In this document: piece after piece, positions 1 to 12,636 of the stretch
Layout of the letters: every line of letters begins with the position of its first letter
Numbering within the stretch: position 1 is the first letter of the stretch
Assembly: GCA_013368375.1 (NCBI GenBank)
Contig: JAACJP010000013.1
Location: 496,001-560,000 of the forward strand
Direction: 5' to 3'
DNA: 64,000 bases
From: Tricholomella constricta
Taxonomy: Eukaryota; Basidiomycota; Agaricomycetes; Agaricales; Lyophyllaceae
Made by a program: the position numbers and the translations under genes
Notes under the pieces: model-generated
What the model saw: the letters and a program-made list of their open reading frames with translations, nothing else
Database searches by the model: none
Told to the model about the DNA's origin: nothing

Positions 1-3000
1 CCAGTTTGTGAGCGATAATCTAACAGACGCTCAAATAGCCGCTGACCTTCGTTCAAGCCATACAGTAGAAGATGTCCAAGGTTAGACAGCATTGTTGTTC
101 ATTCGTGATCGCTCTCCAATCTCTGTTTGCGGTATAGGATTTGCGAATACTCGCACTCCTGCTCCACCCTGGGTTCGCGTTGTTCGATTAGTTGTCCCCA
201 TGTCCTCATGCGACGATGCCGCAAAACACCTCATAACAGCACTCGGAGGAGAGGAAGCTGCCCGGCGCGTCGTCGGTGGAGTCAAGTGGTGGCAAGTCCG
301 GGGCATCAACGGGTTCGTGCATCCCGGATTTCTCTGCAAAGCGCTTATCCCATGATAAATGCAGAGTTGACGCTCAGTGGATCACTGCCAAGAAGGATTG
401 GCAAGAGGCGAAACGTCGAAAGGAGAAAACAACTCAAACGGAGTCAATACCAACATCTGCTGATACTCCAGGGGAGAAGATAGCCGATTCCGCGACGTAT
501 CAGAAAGACATGGACGAAATGCGATGTATTTTATACGCTCACGGAGGTGAATATAATCTTTTCACATACGCCCAAGCTCTACTGACAGTTTTAAGGCGGC
601 TACTATTTTGGAAGTGTCGATCAAGAACGGTATATCCAGCGTAATCCTTACATGTCTCTGACGGCTGATTTTCGCATTCTCTGTAGCTATAGTATTCAAC
701 GACATGCCCGCAAGATCAACGGGCGTGTATTCGGTAAAGACGATATTTTTTCTTGCGATTTCCAATGATTTAACTCATACCCAAAGCTGTAAATTATCGA
801 CTGGCCCCGCAATACCCATTTCCTTGCGCATTGCAAGATCTACTGGCTGCTTGTGAGCGCTCATTGGTCTTCCTATCAATCACTACTAACAGCAATCAAA
901 AGATTTATTCTTGATTCGACCCCCTCCAGGTTCTGCTCATTGCGCTGTAAATCCTGCGCACATTGTTGTTGCCGGTGATTCAGCGGGTGGAGGTCTTTCC
1001 CTTGCACTTCTTCAAATCATTCGTGACAGTGGTTTGCCCATGCCTGCTGGCGGCTTCCTTATATCCCCATGGTGCGACTTGACCCATTCTTTCTCGAGTG
1101 TCCATACAAACACAGCCACGGTGTGTGTCTGCCTCTCCAATGCTGTATCCTAAGTAATTTCTATATCAAACTATAGGACGTAATCCCAGAATGGGGGCTA
1201 TCTTTGCAAAAGCCTAGTGTACTATGGCCACCTCCTCCTGAGGAATTGTCTAATCGTGTACACGCATCTTTGAGGTCACGTATACGTGAAGTTCTACGGA
1301 CAGACGAAGTCTTTGATCCAACAGCCACAATGCTCTCTATGGCACAATCGCCGACTGCAGATGGACACCCTGTAGATGTCGGAACTACAACGTCTCTTCC
1401 AACCTTGTCTCCCCAGCACCCCGACCAAACTGTATCTCTCACTGCTCGATGCGGCGAAAAATTGTCCACTAGCAATCAGCTGCATTTTTATACTCAGAAC
1501 AGCCTCCTTCCGCACCCACTTGTTAGCCCTGTACTGTCCTACCTTGGTGGTCTCCCGCCGTTGTTAATTATTGCCAGTGATAAGGAGGTTTTGAGAGATG
1601 AAATTATTTATATGTAGGTTCAGCAATTCACCTACTTTGAAGGCTCATTAACGAGCTCTATCTGATATTGACAGGGCCCACAAGGCTGCGAATCCCGGCA
1701 AGTACCCCATAAAGGGGGAAACGCGATCTCTTTACCCCGTGCTTAATGGAATAGAAGAACGACACAAGCCGACAAAGGTTCATTTACAAGTCTACGATGG
1801 TGATTTTCCACGCGACCATGCACTTGATGTACCACTGATTGTGTGTACGCAGATGCCGCCCATGTTCTACCTGTCCTTTTCTCATTCACGACCCCCGCTA
1901 AATTCTGTTTCCGAGCGATCGCCACATTCTGCAAACACGTCACCGGTATCGCCCCCACCACGAAAAGTCCCCCTTCAAGTCCTTCAAGTCCTCGCAGCTC
2001 TTCGTTTTCGAGTCTGGTGTCGCGGTCGTCTTTCGGGACCCGAAACTCTAAAACCAAGACACGTAAAGAGTCAATCGATATGGTTTCGAGTGGTGATGCG
2101 GTGGAGAGTCGAACTCCGGAATCTCTGAAGAGGCAATCCATGCGGCGGTCGTTGTCTGCCAGCATATATCGCGCCACATCTGGGATGCGCCCACGAGCTC
2201 CTCCCCGGACAAGGAGCGAAGTCGGCGTAGAAGGGGCCGCCGCAGAGAGCCCACCGCCCCTTCCGCATACAGAAGAGTCATCGACAAGTGATGTCGCTGG
2301 CCCTCGGTTCCACGCCGAACCGTTGAGCCTACGAAAAGAGGACGACATTACCACTCTCACCGCCGGCCATCCTCATGTTTACGGAGAGCTATCGGTGTGT
2401 AAAAAAGGCAAATCGTTTCCATACTGACACACAACTGAACTGACCTTTCAGGGTGCACCATGGGATGGTACCATGATACGAGAGCGTGTCTCTACGCAAG
2501 GCGTCATCCGGCCACTAGAATCTGAGGACGAGCTGGGGGCCCTCACCGTAGAATCAGATATTATTGGCCGCCTCTCAGAGCTCACGCTCCGCCGGTACCT
2601 CGAGGCACAGGCCAAATTCGATAAGAAGTTCGCGCACACGATCCGCACAATTGAGAAGGACCGACGGCACAACCTGAAGCTCGCCAAAAAAGATGTCAAG
2701 CGCAACATGGCTGTCCTCCATCACGCCCTCATGCGGGACGAGGAAGGGAGCGTAGGGACCCCTCAAGGGCTCAAGGAGGGGCTGCTTGCGTCCAGCGGGA
2801 GCTGGGCTTGGGCTTGGGCTCTTGATGGGGAAGAGCGACCTCCGCCGAGTAGTATCGTCTCGAGACGGGATACCGCTGAGGCGCGACGCCTGGCGAAGGT
2901 TGCGGACCAGGCGCTGCTGCAAGATGACCAAGCCCTTAGTGGGAATAGATTCTGGTCAGCGGTCGTCAATTTCTTGACCATCACGCCCGACAGGGACAAG

Positions 3001-3120
3001 GCGGGCGATAATGGTATTCCCCGCTTAAAGAAACGTGCATCTCGAATTTCTCGATTTCTTCATCGGGAACAACCTGTCGTTGACAAGGAAAAGAGCGTAT
3101 CGCAGGCGTCAGTGGAATAG
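1..3120 (+). CDS. alpha/beta hydrolase (hormone-sensitive-lipase / steryl-acetyl-hydrolase-like), 5' partial
   Basis: Likely a serine esterase or lipase of the HSL-like alpha/beta hydrolase class. The start lies at or before the window edge. In order along the gene I see the oxyanion-hole HGG (about 528-536) followed after an intron by GGYYFGS, an NYRLAPQYPFP strand (about 795-825), the nucleophile elbow GDSAGG (about 976-993), and the catalytic His as AHVLP after an intron at 1800-1852. Without that splice the frame runs off the fold, so the intron is well supported. Further introns lie near 1615-1675 and 2394-2451. After the hydrolase fold comes an extension of roughly 400 residues: a Ser/Pro/Arg-rich part (about 1960-2390), then a charged helical part (about 2470-3117) ending in TAG. 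Substrate cannot be told from sequence. The family call is firm; the N-terminal exons are not resolved. Confidence 0.8.
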
Positions 3121-3528
3121 TGTTTATTGCTCAAGGTTGTTTAAGTAGAATTCGAAGCGTTTAACGTTACCCTATCATTCTTCAAGTATTACTTATACCC
3201 TGCTGTAGCATGGACACTATGATAAACACAATGACCATATGCATATTTACACCTATGAGTGCAGACTAAAGTGGAGTACTGGACACGATTGCTCTCTGGC
3301 CGAAGCCGAAGCAGCTTCACATTACGACTATACGATATGTGACATGTGCAATCACGGCAAACGCACTGGGCGCAGCAACTTCCATAATAGCTTACAATTA
3401 TACAGTGCATTACGAAGACAACAGCAAGGACATGAAAGCGAGTGTAGATATATATACGACCATCACGACATCTCATCATCCGTATCAGAAAGCATGGCTT
3501 TACTTTTACTGAATCGAGGAAAGCACTG

Positions 3529-6500
3529 TTAACTGAGACCATAGTAGCTAGTAACATCACGTACAATTGTTTCTTCTGAGGCCTGATCGCCTCCTCATCA
3601 TCATCGTCTCGGACCACGCGCTTTTTGGCAGGGCGCTGTGGAATAACATCAGGTCAGAACTGCAACGTGAAAGTACAGGTTTCACGCCAAACCTTTTTCG
3701 CTGGCCGCTCAGCATCTTCTTCTTCGCTGAACATCGCCTGCTCTTCCGTATCACCTTCAGAGGTCGACTTCTTCAGCTTTCCACGTCTCTTCTTCTTGGG
3801 CTCTGCCTCGTCCCCACTACCCACATCATTCTTAGGTTTCCGAGCCTTCTTCGGCTTTCGCTCACGCTCCTCGTCGCTCTCCATACGAACCTCCCTTGTC
3901 CACTCCATTGCCTGCTCTCGTGCAATCCTCCGCTCTTCTGCCAACTTCTCCGCCTCCTTCCGCAGTTCGTCCATTCGCAAACGCTGGACTTATGTTTAGC
4001 CACCAATGGTTACGATATAAAGGCCCCAACTCACTTCTTGTTCCTCCTGGCGATCCTTCTCCTCTTGACGCTTCCGTCTGGCCACCTCAACTTTCGCCTG
4101 CGCCTCGTCTTCAAATTGCCGCTGCGCTGCAAGGTGCTCGTCACCTTTCCGCAACATATTGTCACCGTATTTCCGACGTTGGTCGGCAATATCTCGATTG
4201 TAGGGGACCATAGGTGACTTATCAGAGGCCAGCGACGCAAACAGCCTGACAAGTAGCTAGTCAAACAATCATGCTCGGGCAAGAAGCTCAGCTACCAACT
4301 TTTGTGCATGAGCGGCTTGATCAATAACTCGCTGGAGGTCTCGCAGTGACCGCTTGGCCGGGTTAATCGTAAATAGCATTTCAGCAGACTTTTGCTGAAC
4401 CATGGCGATATTGTAGACAATCGCTTTGTCGGTAGGTTGTATGTGGTATGCCTGTGTTATACGACGTCAGGAGTTCCACAAATTGCTCATGTTGAGAAGC
4501 ATACCATCTGAACATATTTCAAGGCTTGGTTCATCGCCGTGTAGGATTGATCCTTCGTCGCCTTTGCATACCAAGACCTGCATAGACACAACAGGATTGA
4601 TACGTTGTGGCTATCGTGGTATCGTGTCAAAGCCGTCTCGTACTAGGGCGCAATACTGTGAGGAGCTGCATCAATGCCACTGGCGACGCAAGACTCACAC
4701 TTTCGATCGCTCGATCAAATTCATCCCGAGCATAGTAGCAATGTCCCATATTGAAATAGACACTGCCATCATCTATCGATTCCCGGACCTTCGCGAAAAC
4801 ATCAAGGGCCTCCCGGGCGTTCTTCAGGCGCTTCTGTGCCTCGTCTGCCCCGGACGTTGGGTTCAGGGCGCCACCTAACGAACCAAGGGCATCTTCAGCG
4901 GTCACGATAGCCAGTCCCTGTGCTGCAAAAGCACAGAGCGGGTCGAGATGCAGTGCTTTCTCATAAAACTCGGCGGTTCGTTGGAAACCTCGTCGACGCT
5001 CCTCGATGCCCTTGGAGCTTGTGTCGCGGCTTTCACGCGCTTGATGATACATGATCCACCCGGCAGCACATAGTGAAAAGACATCATGCTTGTCGTGGTC
5101 CTTCAGTGTCGCAAAAACGAACTCTTTGGCCGGTTTGGGAAGGTTAGTTTGGATAAGAAAGTAGGTGTAGAAGGCGCGGATGTTAAGGTTGTTGTTTTGC
5201 GAGGCAAGACATTGTTTGAGGAGGTCGTGAGCGTCGTTGTGCCGGTTGAGATTTGCAAGCATTAGAGCTTGACGAATCTTGGCTATTATACACGCCGTGT
5301 CAACGAGATGTCCTCGAAAGTAAGACAAACCAAGTCACATACCATCCACGTATTCGGGATGCCGCGATACGAGCTTTTCATACGCGTCTTTGGCCAACGA
5401 TTGCTCTCCTTGGTCCTCGTAAACCCTAGCCAGGTTATACAGGATTGTAGTCGACATGGCCTCTCCTGCATCAGTTCCAAGAAGGGATGCGCTGATGAGA
5501 GCCTTCTCGTAGAGCGACCGTGCTTCCGGGAATTGTTCCTCCAAATGATTGAGAGCCGCCAGGTTATTTATGAGCCGAGGATCAATCTGCCCAACAGTTT
5601 CACTAATCCTGAGGGCCTCCTTGAGGGCTTTCCCCATGCGTTCCAAACTCTCTCCCTGGTATAGACGCGCAATCTCGGCATGCATCTCCATGTCGTCGGC
5701 AATGTTGCGAGACGCTTTTGATGGAGGTTGTCCGTTTGTGCGGACATCGTCTATTTCGAGACCTTTGACGACGCGGTCGAAGAGGTCGCGCGCCTTCGTC
5801 CGTTCTTGAGCAACATCAGAACTAGACACGCCAGGGCGTGGGTGGGCGCGTAGGGCCGCAAGCATTACGGTCGCTTCCATAGAACGCTGGGCGTTCGGTG
5901 GCTGGAGAAGGGTGTCCAATGTGTGAATAGCTGCCGCCATCTCATCTGACGGGGGCATGAAAGGTCAATGGCTTCCGCGAAATATACGTAGACAAAACAA
6001 ACCGTTCTGCATCTGCATCTGAGCAAGCCCAATTGCGCCCAAAACATGTTTCGGTTGTCCTTCAACTGCCGCAGAATAATACTTCGTAGCATGGGACATC
6101 GAACCCTCCGCATGCGACACGCGACCCGCCCTCAAGTAGCCTTCTGTAAGGATAGTTAGGGTATCAGCGAATTGTATAGTCCGCTCTGCGAGTTTCAAGG
6201 CCTATACGGGCAGGTGAGCAAACTAATTAGGATGCGACCAATAATGATGCCCAGCACATACTCGTTTGTAGTTGCCCTTCCGCAGAAATACTTCACACAG
6301 TGCATTGGCCGCAGCAGCACTTTTCTGGTTAGCATTGAATGCTTCCCCGATTAGCTTCGTTCCCTGGAGGAAGAGGCCTGCCTTATCGGCCTCAGAATGG
6401 GTGTCGCTCTTGCTAGAATTTATGGCCTCCAAACCAAGAAGCAGTTGAGCTGGCCATTCCGACGGGTTCTGAGTCAAAGTTAACGTTTCAAGGCCATGTC

Positions 6501-7465
6501 AAGGTTTGCTGCTACTAACAACTTCAAGGCTGCGCTGCCACGCTGCGGCAGCCTTTGACTTATGATCCAAGGCCCAAAGACAAAGCCCAATTCCAATTCG
6601 AGGGTCGGGTGTACACCGAGGGTTGTACCTCAACACGTCTTGAAAGATCTTCAGAGCCTCACGGAAGTTCCGTCGAGCGTATAAGATCCGCGCCTGGACG
6701 GGAAGGTAAGAAAGAGAAAAGGAACAAAACAAATGAATATACCTTGCCCAGAAGAGCAACGAGATTTGTGGGCTTCTCAATCAAGACACCGTCGAATGAC
6801 CGTAGCGCGTCATCCATCGACCTTGTGGCAAGTTGTTGGATACCTTGAGAATATTATCAAGACGATACATCAACAGACAGTGAGCGAAGCTTGCCACATA
6901 CCACGCGTCAAGAATGATAATGTTCCGCCAACCTCTCCAGACTCAGCTCCCGCCCTCTCGCCTGTGTTCAACAACTGGGCAGCTTCCCGATAGTATTCCT
7001 CCTTCGACTTCTCACCCGTCATGACATCTTGTCCTGTTCGAAGGTAAGGTGATGAATATGTTGAAGAGAATGATTATCACGCACGAGCATCAGGTAAGAC
7101 GAGTTTTGGCGCTTTCCGTGCGTATGCGATCTGGATATTGGCGAGAAGAGAGTATATGGGCGGAAGGGATGAGGCGGTCCCATTAGCTTGGAACGCTACA
7201 GAAACATTAAATGCGTCCTAGAGATCACTGGTAGGTACGCACATTCGATAGCACTGCGCGCGATTTTATCCGCTGCTTCTAGGTAGCCTCGCCGCCAATA
7301 TTCACCCGCCAGTTTTGTCCAAACCCATATCTTGCATTGACCATCCTTCAGTAGGGAAAGTACGTCCTCGGGGTCAGGATCGAGGTTGTCGAGGTCTATC
7401 GTAATGATTTCTTGACTGCCAAGCTCGATGTCCACTGAACGTCCAGGAGGGGTGAAGTCGTCCAT
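3529..7465 (-). CDS. CTR9: RNA polymerase II-associated Paf1 complex subunit Ctr9 (TPR protein)
   Basis: Ctr9 is the TPR scaffold of the nuclear Paf1 complex, which acts in transcription elongation and histone modification. The N-terminus, starting MDDFTPPG at 7465, shows the family opening with an acidic DLDNLDPDPEDVLSLLK segment followed by IWVWTKLAGEYWRRGY. TPR-like helix pairs follow across many exons (about 7400-4300), for example FNMGHCYYARDEFDRAIE near 4720-4780 and INNLAALNHLEEQFPEARSL near 5510-5590. The C-terminus (about 4200-3570) is a long Glu/Arg/Lys helix and then an acidic, Lys-rich tail, typical of Ctr9. A final intron from about 3691 to 3635 leads to a KRVVRDDDDEE tail. The last exon end is uncertain: a GTACGT donor near 3565 would give a stop at 3529-3531. 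It is divergent from RPS0, with about 900 bases between the start codons. Confidence 0.9.
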
Positions 7466-8371
7466 GGTATCAATGGAATATCCAAAGTATAGAGTCAAAT
7501 ACAGGTGCTGATAGACAGCAAACGTTGGCTCGGGGAACGCGAATGTCGGTCCAGTCGACCAGCCACTGACTTGAGAATTCGCCAGAGAATTTGTGACAAG
7601 TTCGGGAGAGATTATTTAAGCTTGTTTACCAGCGTCGTTGAGGTTAAACTGTTTACGTATGTAATTAAGGGCTTCACGCATCGCGCGCGGATTGATCAAC
7701 GCACATGCCTAGAAATGAGCTGTATGGGGGCGAAAGCAGCGCTGCATGTTTACCTGTTCTCAGGCCATCGTTCGAGTATTTAGGTTTCTGAGATCCAGGG
7801 ATGTCATTGAGAGATCTTGTGAGAATTGGCTAGACTTGGACGTACACGAAGACGGGTGCGATGACTATGTAAACTCGTGGTTGCGGATTGCTTTACATTT
7901 TCAAGTGGTGAAACACTATACACACTCGTGGAAGACAGGTGTTGAATAATAGCAATTTTTAAGGCACCGAACCAGAGGAGCGTGAAGGTCATGCCATGGC
8001 ATAAGATGTTGAGCTGCAAGGTATGACATTCAACACCTACGGTAAGGCGAAACAATCCAAACTTGAAAGATGTCTGCACATAAGAAAAGTACGATGGCAA
8101 ATATAAAATTGGTGGCAATCGTGTCGACCGAGCGTGGGAATTTTGTGTGTCCCACTCGGCAAACTTTACGAGCAGCCGCCTCCCGCCAAACCTACCCAAA
8201 ACCGACCGTGAACGTCGCTCAAGCCGACTTCAAGCCCCGAACCTTCACGGTACGTCTCAACCATGCTGCGTATGCCCCCTGAAGCAAGAACGAGTCGATT
8301 CAAGAGAGTTCGAGGGTGGATGCGTTTCGATGGGCTTGGATGTTAACGGCTCAATACACAGGTTTTACAAT
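7466..8371. other. Intergenic region between divergent CTR9 and RPS0
   Basis: About 0.9 kb separates the start codons of two divergently transcribed housekeeping genes, so it should hold both promoters and 5' UTRs. Short open frames here lack family motifs and splice support. I see no RNA gene or repeat. Confidence 0.6.
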
Positions 8372-9378
8372 ATGGCCTCGAAACTCCCGTCTGTTCTCGC
8401 CGCGACCGAGGAGGAGATCCAGCTCCTTTTGGCTGCGCAATGCCACATCGGCACCAAAAACTGCGATAAGCAGATGGAGCCCTACGTCTGGAAGAGGAGG
8501 AATGACGGTAGGCCGACTTTTACGAGTCTGGATCCTTGGGCAGGAATGTAACTCGTATCTCCAGGAATCCACATCATTAACATTGGCAAGACTTGGGAGA
8601 AACTTGTACTCGCTGCTCGCATCATCGCCGCCGTCGAAAACCCCAACGATGTCTGCGTTATTTCGGCCCGCCCCTACGGACACCGTGCTGTCCTCAAATA
8701 CGCTGCCAACACCGGTGCTCAGGCAATCGCCGGCCGTTTTACCCCCGGTTCCTTCACCAACTACATCACGCGGTCGTTCAAGGAGCCCCGTCTCATCGTC
8801 GTGACCGACCCCCGTGTCGATCACCAGGCCATCCGCGAGGCGTCCTACGTCAACATCCCAGTCATCGCTCTCTGCGACACTGATGCTCCCCTTCAGTTCG
8901 TTGATGTTGCCATTCCCACGAACAACAAAACAAGACACTCGATCGGTCTCGTCTGGTGGTTGCTGGCTCGCGAGGTCTTGAGGCTCAGGGGCACTATCCC
9001 CCGCACCAGTGATGGATGGAACGTCATGGTGGACATGTTCTTCTACAGGGATCCTGAAGAGGTTGAGAAGCAGCAACAAGAGGAGGCTGCGGCCAAGCTT
9101 GCCGCCCAGCAGGGTTCTGTTGAGGCTCCCGTTTCGGAGTGGGATGTGTCGGGTGCTCCTCAGGCCGGCGGTATTAATCCCGCATTGGTTCAGGATGGCG
9201 GTACGGTCGAGATTTCGAGTGTCCGACTGCTTTGCTTATTTCCCGCGTTTCAGGTGCGATTGACTGGGCTGCTGACGCCGCCGCAGGCGCACCCACTGAC
9301 TGGTCTGCGGAGCCTGCTGCTGCTGGTGGATGGGGCGCAGATGTGCCCGCCGCAACTGGCGCGAGCGGATGGGATTAG
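8372..9378 (+). CDS. RPS0: 40S ribosomal protein S0 / SA (uS2)
   Basis: Structural protein of the small ribosomal subunit. The start [20 protein letters not shown] at 8372 matches the family N-terminus. Intron 1 (8508-8564) falls after the KRRNDG motif and restores [13 protein letters not shown]. The body contains [20 protein letters not shown], the [20 protein letters not shown] segment and a Trp-rich [16 protein letters not shown] helix. A second intron (9201-9253, GTACGG donor, TTTCAG acceptor) joins QDGG to an AIDWAAD segment with DWSAEP and GGWGAD, the acidic Trp-containing tail typical of RPSA, ending GWD and TAG at 9376-9378. Reading through the second intron would give a false tail. 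Confidence 0.96.
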
Positions 9379-9596
9379 CGGTCTTCACTATATACTATGT
9401 GGATCGTATTGTTCACTGAAAAATGATAGCATTTCTTCTTCCCTGCATCTGATTGATCTTGAGCAAATAAAACCAGATTTATGATATGAGATGAGATGAG
9501 ATTGAATTCCCGACTACGGGCCGTGGCTTACATAACGTGGCTTGAACTCCATTGAGGGTATCTTGGCAGCAGGCATTTCAACTTGACTGTCTTGTC

Positions 9597-12500
9597 ATGG
9601 GCAGCAATGGGAACCACTGTTCTTTCGTTCTCCTCGCCGAGTTCCACATCTTCGAAGGCGCACAGTTGAAATACCAATTCCCTCAACCACTAGGCGTCGA
9701 TGAGGGGTGCGACACCTAACAACTCGCAGAGTATCAACTTGACAAAACGTCTTTACAGGGTTCTTGCCATGTCCATGTTGCCCGATGGCGCGGAAACGCA
9801 ACTCGACGACTGGACAATTTTCTTTCTCAATCAGACGCCTTTCAATACGATCTCTCCGGTGCTAGCACTCGAAACACCGGAAACAAAAGCCGTTCCTCTA
9901 CCAGGTGAACAGGACGACTCGCCGACCGACAAACCAGATCTGTTATGCGTGCTAAATCTAGTTCGGACGAAGCACGATAAGACATTGGATCGGTTAGTGT
10001 TGCTGTTCGTGTTTGCGACTCGCCGTTGACACTGTTGCGTTTCCGACAGGGGTGCCAAAGTCCTTGCACTCGCGATATGTACCAGACATCCATTCATACA
10101 GATATTCAAGGTCTGTGTGAGACCAACGTCGCATCACGATCTTGCTCAAACGCGAATCCTTCAAGCCTTTCCTGTTGATGGCTTTGGACGACTACTTTTC
10201 TGATCCCTCGCAGGACTGTCTAGCTCGTCTATTCGACGCGGTTAACTCGATGGATCTGTCCGGAGCTCCTTTGCTAACACGCCACGAGAAAATTGTCATG
10301 CGGTCATCGGAGAGGAAAGATATCTTCGCGGAGAAGTTTGCCCACCTCGCGCTGCGCGACACACAGCAGAACTGGAATGGAAGCAATCCTGGCTTTGGAA
10401 CGAAATCCGTCATGCAACATAGGTCCACGAACTCCGGAGAGTCTTATTCTAGTTTCGAGGAAGGGCTGCTCTCGCGTCATCGGCAGGATGAGAGTAGGAC
10501 ACGCGAACGCGAACCTTCACGTAAACGAGACCGCGTCGAAACAGACAGCTCCACGGCCGTAACGTCATCACACCATGCAAACAATCAGGACTCGCCTTCA
10601 GATTCTTCCTTCTCTCTTGGAGGAAGTGCTGTTTGGGTCGGAGATGAAAGTGGTCTCGATCTCACCCGAAAGGATACTGGCGACTCTTCGAGCGTCGTCT
10701 CTCTCGTGGGCAGCAACACGATGGTTGCATCTTCTCGAAAGCGGAGGTCTACTGACGCGTCGTCAATGTCTTCGCAGGCGCATTCCAGGGATCATATGCC
10801 GCGAGCGCCAGGAAACGCGATGCCATCATATTATGACCCCCACTTACGTTCTGGTTTAGCAAAGGATACCCATTTCTATCATACTTCTGTAGCTTACAAA
10901 GATCATCAATTGCCAATCAAGATGCCTCTGTCGACATTCCCCGAAGAAGTTGGCGACGTGCGTTGTTTGATACTCACTTCTATCTGTGTGAGCTAATGCG
11001 ACGTTGCAGTATTCCCTGATCACCCTTATCAAAGAATTCTCCTCCCACCAACTTGTTTCTGGTCCACAGCATCCTCACCTACACACCAACGGACCACAGA
11101 CCCATCCAATCATCATTTTATTCAACGCCCTTGTCACTGGAAAACGCATCATTTTTCTTGGTCACAAACGACCCGCCGGTGAAGTATCGAGCTTTGTACT
11201 GTCAGCGTGTGCTTTAGGCTCCGGCTGTGGGGCCATCCTGAGGGGCTTCATCGAACGTGCATTCCCGTATGCTAATCTCAACAACAGGGACGAGTGGGAA
11301 TCAGTGTACGTCTCAATTATCCCAAACTTATGCTTCCATCTGCGACGCTCATGTGATATTAGACCGGCATATATTGCAGGCGTGACAAACCCGATTTTTG
11401 AAGCATCGCGCGCATGGGATCTCCTTCTGGTCATCGGCGCTGGGACTGTCACAGTGGCAAAGGACATCCACACCACCTACCCGGTCACCGCAACCCCTAG
11501 TTTCGTTGCACCACTCATAAGCCGGACTGGTACTCTCAAGGCGGAGTTGTCCATTGGGAGCGAAGACGATGTCGGGCGCGTGGGTGGAAGTCAAGGAAAA
11601 CCTGACTATCTCAAGGCTGACAATAATGCCGACAGACTCTTCATTGAAGACGTCAGTATTGTCTGGCCATTTTCCATCGGTGTTCCTCCTGACAAGCTCT
11701 CCTTTAGATTCGATCAGCCATCGACGACCATTTTGGCGAAAGCCTCGTCAGGATGCGTTTCACAGAGTATGTAACACGATTCGTGCGGCTGGCATCCCGA
11801 TACGAGGAAGAAGTCGCCGGCTCGACAAAAATTGGTTTTCCTTCGGCCGTGTTTACCGAGCTCCCGGGGCGCCACCCGCAGCTCGGAGGTGGCATCGCTT
11901 TCAATGACGAAGCGACGTGTATGAGGGAGCTTACGGCAAATGCACAACGCATTGAGGCATGGCGAAAAACGAACAGCTATCAATACTGCGTCGCGGTGAG
12001 TGCAGTGCTCCGACTGCTACATATTAATAGTTGGTCCCACTCAAAGATGGTATCAGGACTTTATGAAGTTTCAGGCGAACAATGCGATCAAAGGATTTGA
12101 TGTCTTGCACCAGCTGTTCCGGCTTCGGCACGCGAAGACAATGTCTGACTCCGAGGTGTCGGCAATCATGCGCACCTTCGCGGATAGTGTCAAGACGTAC
12201 GAGCAGGTCGTTGAGGTGGGTCAAACGACGATATCATATATTCAAATCAAACTGATGCATCGTCGGGATCTTCAGCTGTTGGCATGCCTAATACCCCACG
12301 GGGGCGGACTTTTACATTTGGGCTTTGGCCTCTTTCACCAAAAAGAGTCGGTCCGAGAGGCTACAGTCGATCTATTCAACCAGCTACGTGCCTATCCCGT
12401 ACGTAGTTTCAGTAACTCTTGTCCGAATGAATCGCTTATGCTGAGCTCGCGATCAGGTCGGCGTGCTTTTCCTCCAGGCTCTTAACCACTTCCAGCGATA

Positions 12501-12636
12501 CGCTTACGTCCGCCAGGCCCATTCCCGTGAAAGGCGGATACTGAGCGAGCAGCAGCAGCAGCCGACTGCTCAGTCATTTCCCTCACGAACACATTCCAAC
12601 TCGATTGTCGGAGGGGGATTGAACGGTGCTTTCTAA
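9597..12636 (+). CDS. AFI1: Afi1-like protein (Arf3-interacting; stabilisation of polarity axis)
   Basis: Afi1 family proteins bind Arf GTPases at the cell cortex and help keep the polarity axis in growing hyphae; they carry a DENN-like fold. The start at 9597 gives MGSNGNHCSF followed by FVLLAEFHIFEGAQLKYQFP, the family opening. Intron 9707-9758 leads to the LPDGAETQLDDWTIFFLNQ motif. Introns at 9993-10049 and 10111-10165 join VLALAICTRHPFIQIFK to PFLLMALDDYF. A low-complexity Ser/Arg-rich insert follows (about 10430-10850). Intron 10958-11011 precedes YSLITLIKEFSSHQLVSGP and HPIIILFNALVTGKRIIFLG. The PAYIAGVTNPIFE motif is at about 11370-11400. The last intron, from GTACGT near 12399 to 12457, leads to VGVLFLQALNHFQRYAYVRQ and a stop at 12634-12636. 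The splice model is consistent end to end. Terms of function are from the yeast family. Confidence 0.88.

Noticed and set aside
8351..9079. 242-codon minus-strand frame opposite RPS0
   Set aside because: Antisense shadow of a highly codon-biased ribosomal protein gene.
9201..9253. Read-through tail of RPS0 (VEISSVRLL...)
   Set aside because: The stretch has GT-AG ends and its removal gives the family's DWAAD/DWSAEP tail, so it is an intron.
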